Under the pieces are notes generated by a model. The model did no database searches. It saw nothing but the letters and a program-made list of their open reading frames with translations, and had not been told where the DNA came from. DNA of 64,000 bases, taken from the NCBI GenBank assembly GCA_949358305.1, contig OX442319.1:6822001-6886000 (forward strand). The letters run 5' to 3'. This DNA comes from Strigamia acuminata. Its lineage: Eukaryota; Arthropoda; Chilopoda; Geophilomorpha; Linotaeniidae. Position numbers and translations under genes: made by a program. Shown piece by piece: positions 21,387 to 31,600 of this stretch (the first letter of the stretch is position 1; the number at the start of each line of letters is the position of its first letter).

Positions 21387-21478
21387 TTCTCTCCCGTTTC
21401 CAGTTCACTTGCGAGGGAGATAGTCGTGCACCGGCAAGATGGCCGCCATAGCGCAAGTGAACTGGGAGACGGGAAGAA
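21387..21478 (+). promoter_or_regulatory. Long hairpin with ATGGCCGCCAT loop in BEL-A LTR
   Basis: The arm at 21387-21413 pairs with 21452-21478. The loop holds ATGGCCGCCAT (21439-21449), two overlapping YY1-like cores facing each other. The same structure occurs at 42374-42465 and, with compensating base changes, at 53415-53504. Confidence 0.6.
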
Positions 21479-22127
21479 CCTGAAATAAGCACAATTGCAG
21501 TTTTAGTGCTTGTTTTGCTTGTGATTTAATTTATACTAACTTGTATTGGTGTTTAAGGAACTCCCCAGGTGTCCTGGGTCGCTGGATGAACGTTGGACAT
21601 CGTTTGTGAGCGTTCGGGAGCGTCGGGCGTGAGCGCACGCCTTGCGACGCCTCTCGTGGTCGTGTGGGTCCTGCAAATGAGTTGAATTGGTCGGGTTTCA
21701 ATGTCCAAGCACTGGGAAAGTTGTACTGACCGTTCTAGGACGCAGATCCATCGTTGAGAAGGCCTGTGAGTCGCTTGCGACCTTGTTTGGCTCCATTCAC
21801 GTCATTTTAGCAGTTGCATGGTCGCCATCTTGGATTTGGTGCTGCACTGGTGCCCTGTTATTATTTAGTTTGGGGTTTTAATGAAACCTGGACATAGGGA
21901 ATATATACTAGTTATTGTTTGTATAAATTACCAATATTAAGAGTTATTAATCTAAGCCTTTACCTTTGTTATTGCATGGTTGTAAAGGGGTTAAAACTGT
22001 GACACGTTGCGCCCTCTGTTGGTGGTGATTGGGTTTGGGCTAAGCATTGTGTTTTGAGTGTAATTAATGTTAGTTTTAGCCTTTGAATTATCTGTTAAGT
22101 TTAAGTGAAGTGCTGTTTGCACAGGTC

Positions 22128-22132
22128 ATAAT
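22128..22132 (+). repeat. Target site duplication ATAAT flanking copia-X
   Basis: Repeated at 35038-35042. The uninterrupted LTR of copy 2 near 43115 has the site once. Confidence 0.95.
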
Positions 22133-22404
22133 TGTAGAGTTTGGATCAGCCATATGGTGTTTGGTATCTATGCTGCGCCTTTCTGGATTGGCGTAGCAAC
22201 GGCGCAATGCAGCGATTGTTGCTTATTGTCTAAAAGTCGAGAGTTGTTTGTTATTGTTGTGATTTCAGCTTAGCTATCAGCTCTTGTTTTGCGATGATCG
22301 TTCAACTTGTCGTCTGCTTGTGTTTATTTATCATTTGGTTTGCCCCGGCATTTTATCCAGTGTTAATGCTGGCTTTATTTGGTTTGTTTGCTTTTTACTG
22401 TGTA

Positions 22405-22525
22405 AAGGACAAATCAATGATGGTTATTCATTGATTTGTTCTCTAAGGACAAATCAATGATGGTTATTCATTGATTTGTTCTCTTTTGTTATGTATTTGA
22501 CTTGAGAAGAACAAATCTCAAGTCA
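22405..22525 (+). promoter_or_regulatory. Array of three hairpins in copia-X LTR
   Basis: Two tandem 40-bp units each form a perfect 12-bp stem (ACAAATCAATGA with its complement, 7-base loop). A third stem, TGACTTGAGA / TCTCAAGTCA, follows. A related single stem (AAATCATTG / CAATGATTT) sits after the same GTAAAGGAC lead in copia-Y at 27307-27333. This is probably an RNA structure acting near the 3' end of the transcript. Confidence 0.55.
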
Positions 22526-22551
22526 TGACACTTGCTTTCTGTTTTCTGACA

Positions 22552-22557
22552 AATAAA
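22552..22557 (+). terminator. Candidate polyadenylation signal in copia-X LTR
   Basis: AATAAA 27 bases after the third hairpin, repeated in the 3' LTR near 34941. Confidence 0.45.
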
Positions 22558-22649
22558 GATGTCAGCCACCACTGGATTAGAATGGTGGTTTTAGCAATTC
22601 TGACTTTTTGGCTTCTCACATGCACTCACCACGGTTTGGACACTCATAA

Positions 22650-22669
22650 TGGTAGCAGAGGATGGTTTT
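22650..22669 (+). promoter_or_regulatory. Primer binding site of copia-X, initiator-Met tRNA
   Basis: TGGTAGCAGAGGATGGTTTT, one base after the LTR, is complementary to the 3' end of animal initiator methionine tRNA (ACCATCCTCTGCTACCA). This is the standard primer of many copia elements. Confidence 0.9.
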
Positions 22670-24592
22670 GGTGAGTGCTACGTTAATTTAACGCTCGGAA
22701 TCGAATTCGCGACGTAATTCTGGCCGGGAACGTCTTGTGCGCATCGACGGGAATTGCCGTAGCGGCGGGCAGCACGAGAGCGACGATTTTTCCGACCGGA
22801 CGAGCGAGTTTCGCGTGCTTCGTAAAGCAGCGAAGTCGGCGAATTGCGACCCGAAGCAGTGAGAAGCAATTGTCAACGAATTTGGCAACGAAACAGCTTG
22901 GAATCATCGTGGAATTAGTTGCCTGGACTGCAGGAACATTAGAAAGTATTTGTCGAATACATTTGGTGAAAATAACACCGTTTTTTCGTGTTTCAAATCC
23001 ACGATGACGCGAAATTCCAAGATGGCGGCCCCCAGTGTGTTTTTGAGAAGTGGCCGTGTTTAGACTGTTTCCAGGTCGCCCAGCGGTTTACAACGCTGGA
23101 TTTGGCATCGTTTTAGTGCAAAAAGGCACGACGGATCGTTTGGAAGCGGTTTCCAGTTGATTCGAGGACAATTTTTGGTCGAAACGAGGATTTTTGACCG
23201 GCGACGTGCGCGAACATATTTTGCCAACACATTACGAGTGTTTTCGCCAGTTTTAACGTCTCTCAGCACTGGAAATTACAACGTGGGACCACATAAGGAT
23301 CCCAGGAAGCGATAGGAAGCGGTTTGGGAATAAATCGAATTGTTTTTGGCCGGAATCGAGCATTTTTCGGCGGCAACAAGTGCGGCGATTTGGGATCGTT
23401 TTGAAGCACGACGCACGTTTTAAATACGTGCCCATCGAGTTGGAAGACGTTTAGGAAACGTATTTCGGTGGAAGGAGAGGATTTTCGTGTCCGGGACACG
23501 ACAAACGAGCGGTTTGGACCGGTTTTCAAGCGACGAGACCCGCAACAAACGAGCGGCGTCGCATTCGACGATAGTGCGTCGAAATTCGCGGAAAATCACC
23601 GAGATTCGACTGTGGAATCGTGTAGGAACACGATTGGATTGCCTCTATACAGTAGGAACATTTATTTGGTCAATTTATTATTAATTTTCCTTGTATTTTT
23701 GCCGAGATGTGCGGAGCAGCCGAATCCAAGATGGCGGCGCCCATCTCAATCCACGATAGCAGCCGTGTTTAGCCTGTTTTGAAGTCGTGGAGTGGTCACC
23801 AGCGCTGGAATTACGACGTGGGACCACATAAGAAGTCTAAGAATCGATTGGGACCGGTTTGGAGTCGAAACGGACCATTTTTCGTCGAAAACGAAGCATT
23901 TTCCGGCGGCGACGAGTGAAATTGGATTTCACAACGTTCAGAAGTTGTCACTCATTCTAATTGAGCATTTCTGCGTTGGATTACGTCGGGTAGACGTTCA
24001 ACGAAGCAGCGACAGACGTCTGGACGACGTCACAGAATTTTTGACGAACAATTCGAGTTTTCTTGGACGCGTTTGGTGCGACGGGCACAAACGCATCGCG
24101 GATTTGCACGTAGAGTGTATCTGCGCAACGAAGGGACTGGTTAAGTCTTGTGCCAGGTGCACAAGTGAATTACAACGATTCAAGCGACGTTACAACGACG
24201 TCAACGTGGGATTTTGCGACGTGAAAATCCCGCAAACAAGAAGACAACGTGCCAACTGAGTGTATTATTATTTTGGGTTGTCGTGAAACTTTGTATAGTT
24301 ATTTAAGGTTTTGTTTTGGGGTCCCTTTGTTTGTTTTCCGCCCTTTACTCATTCGAGTAGCGGAATCCTATTTCCACACAGGCTATTTCTGGCCACCAAG
24401 TGTCCCGCGGGCCCAGGCGCACCGGTCGGAACTTGGGAAATACTGTGTGGAGTTTTGCGTCTCACTTATTGAGATAAGTCCAGGGTGGATTGTGATTTTT
24501 CTCCTTCATTTTGGTTGGGGAAAATTGTGTTTTTGTGTATTTGCAAAGTGGAAAAGTGCATTTTAGTGAAAGTGCTGCAAATAATTGAAGCA
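22670..24592 (+). other. Copia-X leader with an internal duplicated segment
   Basis: About 1.9 kb without a convincing gene. A segment is present twice, near 23016-23300 and 23727-23840. Each copy holds CCAAGATGGCGGC, GCCGTGTTTAG and then ACGTGGGACCACATAAG. Small ORFs (22735-23007, 23468-23782, 23792-24259) show no recognisable domain. The last part resembles the copia-Y leader (TCGTGAAACT.TGT and CCTTCATTTT stretches). Confidence 0.55.
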
Positions 24593-25303
24593 ATGTGTTT
24601 TGTGCCGTCACTAAATTTATTAGTGAGTGTGGTGTGGTTGTGTGGCTCGAATTTTGTGCGCACAGCGTTTTGTGCAAGGAGAAGGTCTTTAACAGACAAT
24701 GTGAGTGCCTGCAACAAGCAGACAATGGATGACACACACAAGGCACAATTGAAGATGGAAACACATGGACAGAATGTCTTTAACGGACAAACAGTGCATA
24801 ACGCACCGGATGAACAATTGAAAAAGAAAATTGATTCTTCTGAAAAAGAATATTTGAAATTGAATCCTGATTTAGATCTGGATAAGATTGTAGTGTTACT
24901 AACCCATTTAGCACATAAGAGCGAACTAACAGGCAACATAGATACTGTGGCAAAGATCATTGCGGATCTTATCTTAGCGATTTGTAAAATGCGTGTGCGT
25001 GAAGAGGAAATGAATGGGGCTAGTAATGGTAAAGTGCGAGGCACTAACAATGTAAATCAGGGAAATGAAATGGTTGATTCGAATGGGATTTCGGATAACT
25101 TGAGTGATTTGAACCTAATCTCAAATGATGATGTAGGAAACATCAAAACCCAACATAGACACGGGAATTTAAAATTTTTGAATAAGGTTCAAATGAAAGC
25201 TAGCAATGGGAATAAGAAATTGAATTTCACCACAGTTAAGGTTGGTAACCCTCTTAGTTATGTCAAAACAAAGAAAAGAATTGGATTGTGCAATCACAAT
25301 TAA
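24593..25303 (+). CDS. Copia-X ORF1, unrecognised protein
   Basis: 236 aa from the ATG at 24593, or 192 aa from the ATG at 24725. The second start gives a more typical hydrophilic protein. It is rich in Lys, Asn and Asp and contains a helical-looking segment (LLTHLAHKSEL). It has no zinc knuckle, no protease motif and no match that I recognise. Its position suggests the Gag slot of the element. After the stop at 25303, a second FLNRVQ-type motif appears near 25370 in another frame, echoing FLNKVQ inside the ORF. This suggests an internal duplication and frame decay between ORF1 and ORF2. Whether it is expressed is unknown. Confidence 0.45.
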   Translation: MCFVPSLNLLVSVVWLCGSNFVRTAFCARRRSLTDNVSACNKQTMDDTHKAQLKMETHGQNVFNGQTVHNAPDEQLKKKIDSSEKEYLKLNPDLDLDKIVVLLTHLAHKSELTGNIDTVAKIIADLILAICKMRVREEEMNGASNGKVRGTNNVNQGNEMVDSNGISDNLSDLNLISNDDVGNIKTQHRHGNLKFLNKVQMKASNGNKKLNFTTVKVGNPLSYVKTKKRIGLCNHN

Positions 25304-25479
25304 AGGTGGTGACCCCCTTAATGGCAATAGTCGAAACAATGGAAATAAGAATAGATCCGCAAAAATGGAATTTTTGAACCGGGTTCAAATTAGCAAGAGA
25401 GGGGGACCCAAATAGAAGTGATCTTTTGAAAGAGATTTCAGGGAAATCTAAAAGGGGTTTGAGTAACCAAAAGTCAAGT

Positions 25480-27010
25480 ATGACAACAGGGATTAAACAG
25501 AATGGTATTAGAAACCAGAAAAAGAATTCTAGAAATGGAAATGTTAGAAAACAGGAAAACTGTAAGGATTTTAGCATAAAGGACAAGGTCCTCCCATTTA
25601 AATTATGGCATACCCGTCTGGGGTATTTGAATAAGGAAAGCATTTATGCTATGAATGGATCAACAGACGTTTTTGGTGTTCAATTGGAGAATACAGGGAC
25701 CTCTCCTATAACAGGAAATTTGACAAAGAAGAATATTCCCTCAACACAGAAGAATGATGACAGGAAAGCTTTAGAAGCTGTACATTTGAGTGTTTGGAGG
25801 GCCCCACATGCAACTGGGGAAAAATATGTCATTATAATAGATGATTGTACTGAATATGTATGGTTTAAACCATTAAAGGGAAATAGCTTTTTACTAGAAT
25901 TTCAAAAGTGGTTAGCTGAAATTCAATGCTTGAGAGGAACTGTGAATGAAGTTCATTTGGGCCCTGGAATGGAATTTTCCATAGAAGAATTAGCAGCATG
26001 GGTTGAAGCAATGGAGAATTTCGGAATTACAATTGATGGTGTAGATTCTAGGAACCTAATGGCTGACTCCATCTCCGAGAGGGCCAATGCAGACATCATA
26101 AGCGGGGTGGAAAGTTTGATTGTAGAAAATAGATTTCCAAGTTATTTGTGGTTGGAGCTAGCCAACACAGTAACATACTTAAGAAATAGAGCCCCCAGGA
26201 TTGATTTAGATTGGAAAACCCCACGCAATATATTGTATGACAGATGTATTTCTGTGCGACACCTTAGGTGTATTGGGTCAAGGGTAGAGGTTTTTCATGT
26301 TAAAAATGGACAGAAGTGTTCATGGATGGGTGCTCTAGTTGGATATTCGAATACACAGAGAAAATATCGAGTCTGGGACCCAAGGAAAAACAGGATTTTT
26401 CAAACGAATAATGTACAAGTAGATGAGTGGAGTTATTGGCACGAGGGGGAAGTTAAACCCTCTCTGGGAATTTCTAATGTGGGCCAAACTTCAGGTAGTG
26501 AAGGAATTGAAATTCCATCGACGGTTGTTGGAGTGCCAACATCTCCTCTGTTTGAAATGCTTTCCCCATGGCGAGTAGGATCTGAGAATCCCCCATTGTC
26601 ATTAAGCAAGGAAAGGGAACACTTAGGAAGTATTGAAAGTATTAAAAACGAGGGGGAACACTTAGGGACATTTGCCACAAGTGATGAAGAGGTTCATGAG
26701 GGACTGGCTTCTGACCAGCAATCTTCCCCTTTAGTGAACACAGTGGAAGATGAAATCTCCACATCCTTAAGCGAGGGGAAACTGACTGAGACAGAGGGGG
26801 AGGTTAATAAGAAACCGAAAGAATTGGAACAAGAAAGGAGATTTAGTGATGAGGAAATTAAATTGCTTGTAGAAAATCCTCCAGAGTCAACACACGGGGT
26901 TGACACGAATAATTCCGAGGTTATTGCAAACGGAAGTGAAGGATTAGAGCAGTTTACATTGGATTTTGAGCCCAAATATGATGAAGGGCAAGTCAATTCC
27001 ATGAATGTTT
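25480..27010 (+). pseudogene. Copia-X ORF2: integrase-like protein with lost catalytic aspartates, first part
   Basis: Open from 25426, with the first ATG at 25480. It aligns with the copia-Y Pol from the GAG-pre-integrase region (LWHTRLGYLN) through the integrase core to the integrase C-terminal region (YRVWDPRKN). The first catalytic Asp is Ser (HLSVW at 25783-25797) and the second is Gly (LGPGMEF, Gly codon at 25960). The Glu is kept (SERAN, 26077). The pre-integrase CxxC is also gone. An acidic tail follows instead of RT. Copia-Y interrupts it at 27011. The frame continues correctly at 34001-34332, so before the insertion it was open for about 638 codons counted from 25426. DNA-strand transfer activity is not expected; RNA, DNA or capsid binding is possible. 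Confidence 0.8.
27006..27010 (+). repeat. Target site duplication TGTTT flanking copia-Y
   Basis: Repeated at 33996-34000, directly after the copia-Y 3' LTR. Confidence 0.96.
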
Positions 27011-27487
27011 TGTTGGGTTGCAAACCCATTTTGAAGTGCTTAAATATTTGTTCCTGTGTTACGTGATTTATTGGTTACACAATTTCCGAGTATGTGTAAC
27101 AAGTGTGTTGTAAATTAATGTCCCGATCCAGTGTTCAACCGATAATGATTTTTATCAATGCTTGTTATGTACCGCGGTTGAATATTCTCTCCTTTACAGC
27201 ACACGTCCCTGATGTCGTCTGCTTGAAAAAGCGATTTGTGTTTTATCCTTTTTCCTTGGTTTATCGATTATTAATGTCGGTGTTTTTACTTGCGATTGTA
27301 AAGGACAAATCATTGGAAACTTGACAATGATTTATCCTATGTTGTTTGAGAGTGCAAATAGCCTCTAACCGTGTATCACCTGATATTCTCACGAATTAAA
27401 GATGGCGCACGCATGTCGGTTTCGCGCACCGTTTCAACTGATGTTTCTTTTGATTTCGTTTGCAGAATTGCCGGGAATAACCCCACA
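27011..27487 (+). repeat. Copia-Y 5' LTR
   Basis: 477 bp, TGTTGGGTTGC to CCCCACA. It holds the hairpin at 27307-27333 and an AAAGATGGCGC motif near 27399. Confidence 0.96.
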
Positions 27488-27489
27488 AG

Positions 27490-27501
27490 TGGTAGCAGAG
27501 G
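27490..27501 (+). promoter_or_regulatory. Primer binding site of copia-Y, initiator-Met tRNA (short)
   Basis: TGGTAGCAGAGG begins two bases after the LTR and matches the initiator-Met acceptor end for 12 bases. The match is shorter than the near-20-base match in copia-X. Confidence 0.8.
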
Positions 27502-28673
27502 CTGTGCGACGATAAGGCCAGCAGTTTTTGGGAGTTTTCCGGAACATTTCGAGACGAAACGAGTGCAGGACGTCGGCCGAGATCGTTGCAGACACGAATC
27601 GCCGGCGACGTGCGAAATAACTTCGCCAACTTTTTCAAATCGTCGGGATTGTGTGTGCGGACAGTACAACGGACTATTACGACAGTAAGCAGTGTCGAAA
27701 TATTTATTTTCAGTGCGAAATAAGCACTTTTCCACGCCGTTACGAAGCAAATTTTCTTCGGCGGCCATTTTGGATTCGGCAGTGCGGCCGACGTAGCAAC
27801 GACGTGTTTTCGGGCCGATACACGCCTAGACGCCAGTTTTTTGCCGAGACGACGATTATTCTCGCCGAAACAACGAGAATCAACGTCGATACGACGCATT
27901 TTCGCCCCGAATCAGGCGAAAATTACCGAAAACGATCGGAAATCAGCAGTGGATCGCCGGTGGAGAACAAATCCTCACCAGCGGCCATTTTTGTTTGGAT
28001 TTTCATCGCCGTCGACGGTGGAAACCAATTTCGAGTGTCTCTGTACGCATAAGTCTGCGTACACGACAATATTTGACCGGAAAAGCCGTGTTTTGCACCC
28101 CGGAGTGCTACACGAAGGCGCGGACGGGCGCGACGACGATTTTGGATCGTTTTTCCCCGCTTTGCACGGACGTGTGCGAGCGGTAGCGCGTCAGCCCCAT
28201 TTCCGCGCACCGATAACGTCTAAACAACGTTCTACGCTGGACGGAAGCGATTGCGACGATCGGATCCCGCAATCCGCCCATCTTAACAACGCAAAAGTGT
28301 ATTTATCATTTTGTCGTGAAACTCTGTTACATTTAAGTTTTTGTTCGGGTTTCCCTCTTAGTATCGGTGCCACCCTACGTCCAGTCGGGCACGTGGCACT
28401 GTATTCTTGTCTGGGCTTGTTCACGGCCACCCAACCGATCCCGCGACCCTAGGAGGTCGGACGGAAGAGTTGGGGAACGACCAGTCAAGGTTTGATCGCC
28501 GCTCTTATAGCGGTTTGCCCACGGGTGGAATTGTTTTTTCGCCTTCATTTTTGGTGGGTGACAAGTGTGCACTGTGTGATTTGATTCTAGTGAAGTGTTT
28601 TGTGCGGAATAATTTCCGAATTTAGTGATTTTTTCGTGCATCCTTCATTATTATTGTGCATTGTGTCGTCGTG
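27502..28673 (+). other. Copia-Y untranslated leader
   Basis: About 1.2 kb, GC- and CpG-richer than the LTR. No coding region is recognised, and the overlapping short ORFs on both strands look like chance. The stretch GTCGTGAAACTCTGTTACAT near 28313 resembles the copia-X leader near 24281. Confidence 0.55.
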
Positions 28674-31600
28674 ATGTCAAAACACGACGACTATAAGGAT
28701 ATTAAGAAACTCGACGGTACGAACTATGCTACGTGGTCGGTGCAGGTCCAGCTGCTCCTCAAATACAACGGTGTTTGGGGCCACGTGGATGGTACGGAGA
28801 AAGAACCGCCTGACACCGCCACAGCAAAGGAGAAAAGGGACTTCAAAGTCCGAGAGGACAAAGCCATGTCAACCCTTTGCATGAGTTGCGCGGAACCTCA
28901 GCAAGTCATTGCCGTCTCTTGTCCCACTGCTGCAAAAGTCTGGGAAGCGTTAAAAGACGCTTATCAACCGACGACGAGGGCACGCCGCGCTCGACTGCGC
29001 CGTGACTTTTTGAACATGAAAATGTTAGAAGGCGAGGAAATGCTCGTTTTCACGGGGCGAGTCGATCGGAAGGTCACGGAATTAAAAGACGTGAAAATCG
29101 ACGTCTCCGACGAGTTCCACGCTTTCCAGTATTTGGACCACTTACCCCCACAATATGAGAACATTAAACAGACAGCGTATCATTGGGAAGATGCTGACTT
29201 CACGGCTAAAAACGTGAAAGAGAGGTTGCTTGGCGAATACAATCGCCTTTACGAATCAAGCAACGAATTCGGTGTCCTAACTCAACAAATGGACAATACT
29301 GCATTATTTGCCAAGCAAAAATGGAAACCACGTGGGAAACCTTCAACAGCTGCTGGGCCCTCACGGGGCACTTGTTTTAATTGTGGAGGGACGGGTCACT
29401 TCGCTAGAGAGTGCCCGTCGCCTCCAAAACAGCAAGGAACTTTTGGGACTTTTCCTGCCGCTGCTGGTTCGCCGGCCCAATTAAATCGAGGAAGTGGACG
29501 CGGCAGGGGCCGTGGAAAAGGGCAACAGAGAGCAAATCTCACACAGCTGGACCCGTATGCGGATGAGCCCCACACTTTATACTCGGCAGTATTGGAGGAA
29601 AAACCTGCGCAGCCATTATCCCTTGTGTCGCACGGCAATTGTGATTCTCAATGGTACGTGGACACAGGGGCGACCGACCATTTCTCTTTCAACCGGAGTT
29701 GGTTCTCGGACTTTAGACCGCTGTCTAACTTCAGCGTACAACAAGGTGAAGGCAAATCGAAAATCGAAGGAGTCGGAAATGTTGTCATCACCACGCTTTA
29801 TGGAACCCGACATAGGGACATTACTTTGAAGAATGTTTTCTTCGCACCCAATTTTCGGAAGAATCTCATCTCACTTGGACGCACCGATGAGGCTGGGATG
29901 TGCACATTTGTCAAAAATGGGGAAATGTTTATTTATAAAGATAAGATCGAGGAACCATCGATTACGGCAGTTCGAACTTCGAATAGATTGTATAAAGTTA
30001 ACTGTCGTATCGAGGTTGGGAATGTAAACACAGCTGCATTAACTGCGCAACAGAATGCGGCTGCTGTCCTCGACTTGATCAAATCATCTGTAAAGGATGA
30101 AAGATTTGTGCAACCGTTACTAACCATTTTAGACTATAAGAACGCATTACTAAAAAGTTTGAGTAAGTCGGATAAAGGGACGTCCGCAGCTAATTTGAGT
30201 GCGCAAGTGAGCGAGAAAACGTCAGCGCCTGCGGCGATTAATTTGCCGAAAGCGGGGAATGAGGTTCAGACACCTCCTGTGAATATTCCCCAAGCTAATG
30301 CGACAGCGAAAGCTAACGGCGGAAACGCCGATGATGTGAAAGTTAGAAACCAGGAGCGGCCCCAAACCATGGACACATGGCATTCGAGGATGGGCCATCT
30401 CAATGCTAAAGGCATTTCAAAATTAGAAAAGTCTGATGACGTATTTGGAATTAACCTGTCCACTAAGGAATTGTCTACCTGTGACGCATGTGCAACCGCC
30501 AAAAGCACGAGAGCAAGCTTTCCCCCTATAGTTGCGATTTCAACCAAAGGGATTTTAGACATTGTACACATGGATGTCTGGGGGAAATCACAGGGTCCTT
30601 CCTTAGGTGGGGCTAATTACTATTTTATTCTCGTGGACGACTATTCACGGTATATGTGGATAATTATGATGAAAACCAAAGGGGAGGTTTTGGGTCATTT
30701 CAAACGATGGCTAACTGAAGTGGAAAGAACGACTTCTAAGAAAGTCAAATGTATTAAGACTGATAATGGCGGGGAATTTATTTCTCGGGATTGGGACACT
30801 TACGCTTCCAAGATAGGATTAAAATGCATTCGAACAAATGCATATTCTCCGGAAATGAATTCCGTGGCTGAAAGGGCCAACCGTACAATTATTAGCGGGG
30901 TGAGGGCTTTGATGCTCGAGAACAGTTTCCCCTATCCCCTTTGGGCTGAATTGGCGACTTCCATCGTCTACTTAAAGAATAGGTTTCCTCACCAGGGGAT
31001 TGAAGGCAAAACACCTTACTCGATATTTTTCAATAAGAAACTATCTTTACGACACATTAAATGCATTGGGTCGAAGACTTTTGTTCATGTTCCATCCCAG
31101 ACTCGCAAAAGCAAATTGGAGGGTAGGGCATGGGCAGGAGCATTGGTTGGCTATGCCATCTCCACTAGGGGCTATAGGATCTGGGACCCTAAAACAAATC
31201 AAGTTTTTGCGTCAAAACACGTGCGGATCTTCGAGGACTCGTATTGGTACGAGATTGGGAAGAGATTACAGACTCCAGTTCGACAACCTCAAGGGGGATC
31301 CGAAGAATTTAAGAGTTTTGGCTACTCTTCCTCCGACACCGAGGAAGATGACGATGATTCCGTTGTCCCTGTTGGACAGCCACCACCCTTTATGCCACCT
31401 CCTATCCCACCGCCCATTCCGCCCCCTATTCCACCTAGAACCCCAGGACCTGCTTTGAGACCAAATGTGCAGCGGACAATTGAGTTGCCTGCAATTGGAG
31501 TTGATCCTATTGGGGATGATGAGGAAATTGGTGGGGCGCAGGGTATTGATGGAGATAATCCAGTTGAAGAAATTGGTGGGGCGAAGGGGGATGATGAAAA

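Larger units (their letters stand above)
21103..22132 (+). repeat. BEL-A copy 1 3' LTR, left part (split by copia-X)
   Basis: Starts TGTTGCGAGCAAG and matches 42090-43119. It is interrupted at 22133 by copia-X and resumes at 35038. It includes a long hairpin (21387-21478). Confidence 0.95.
22133..22648 (+). repeat. Copia-X 5' LTR
   Basis: 516 bp, starting TGTAGAG and ending CTCATA. It contains a duplicated 40-bp hairpin unit (22405-22484), a third hairpin (22498-22525) and an AATAAA at 22552-22557. Confidence 0.95.
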
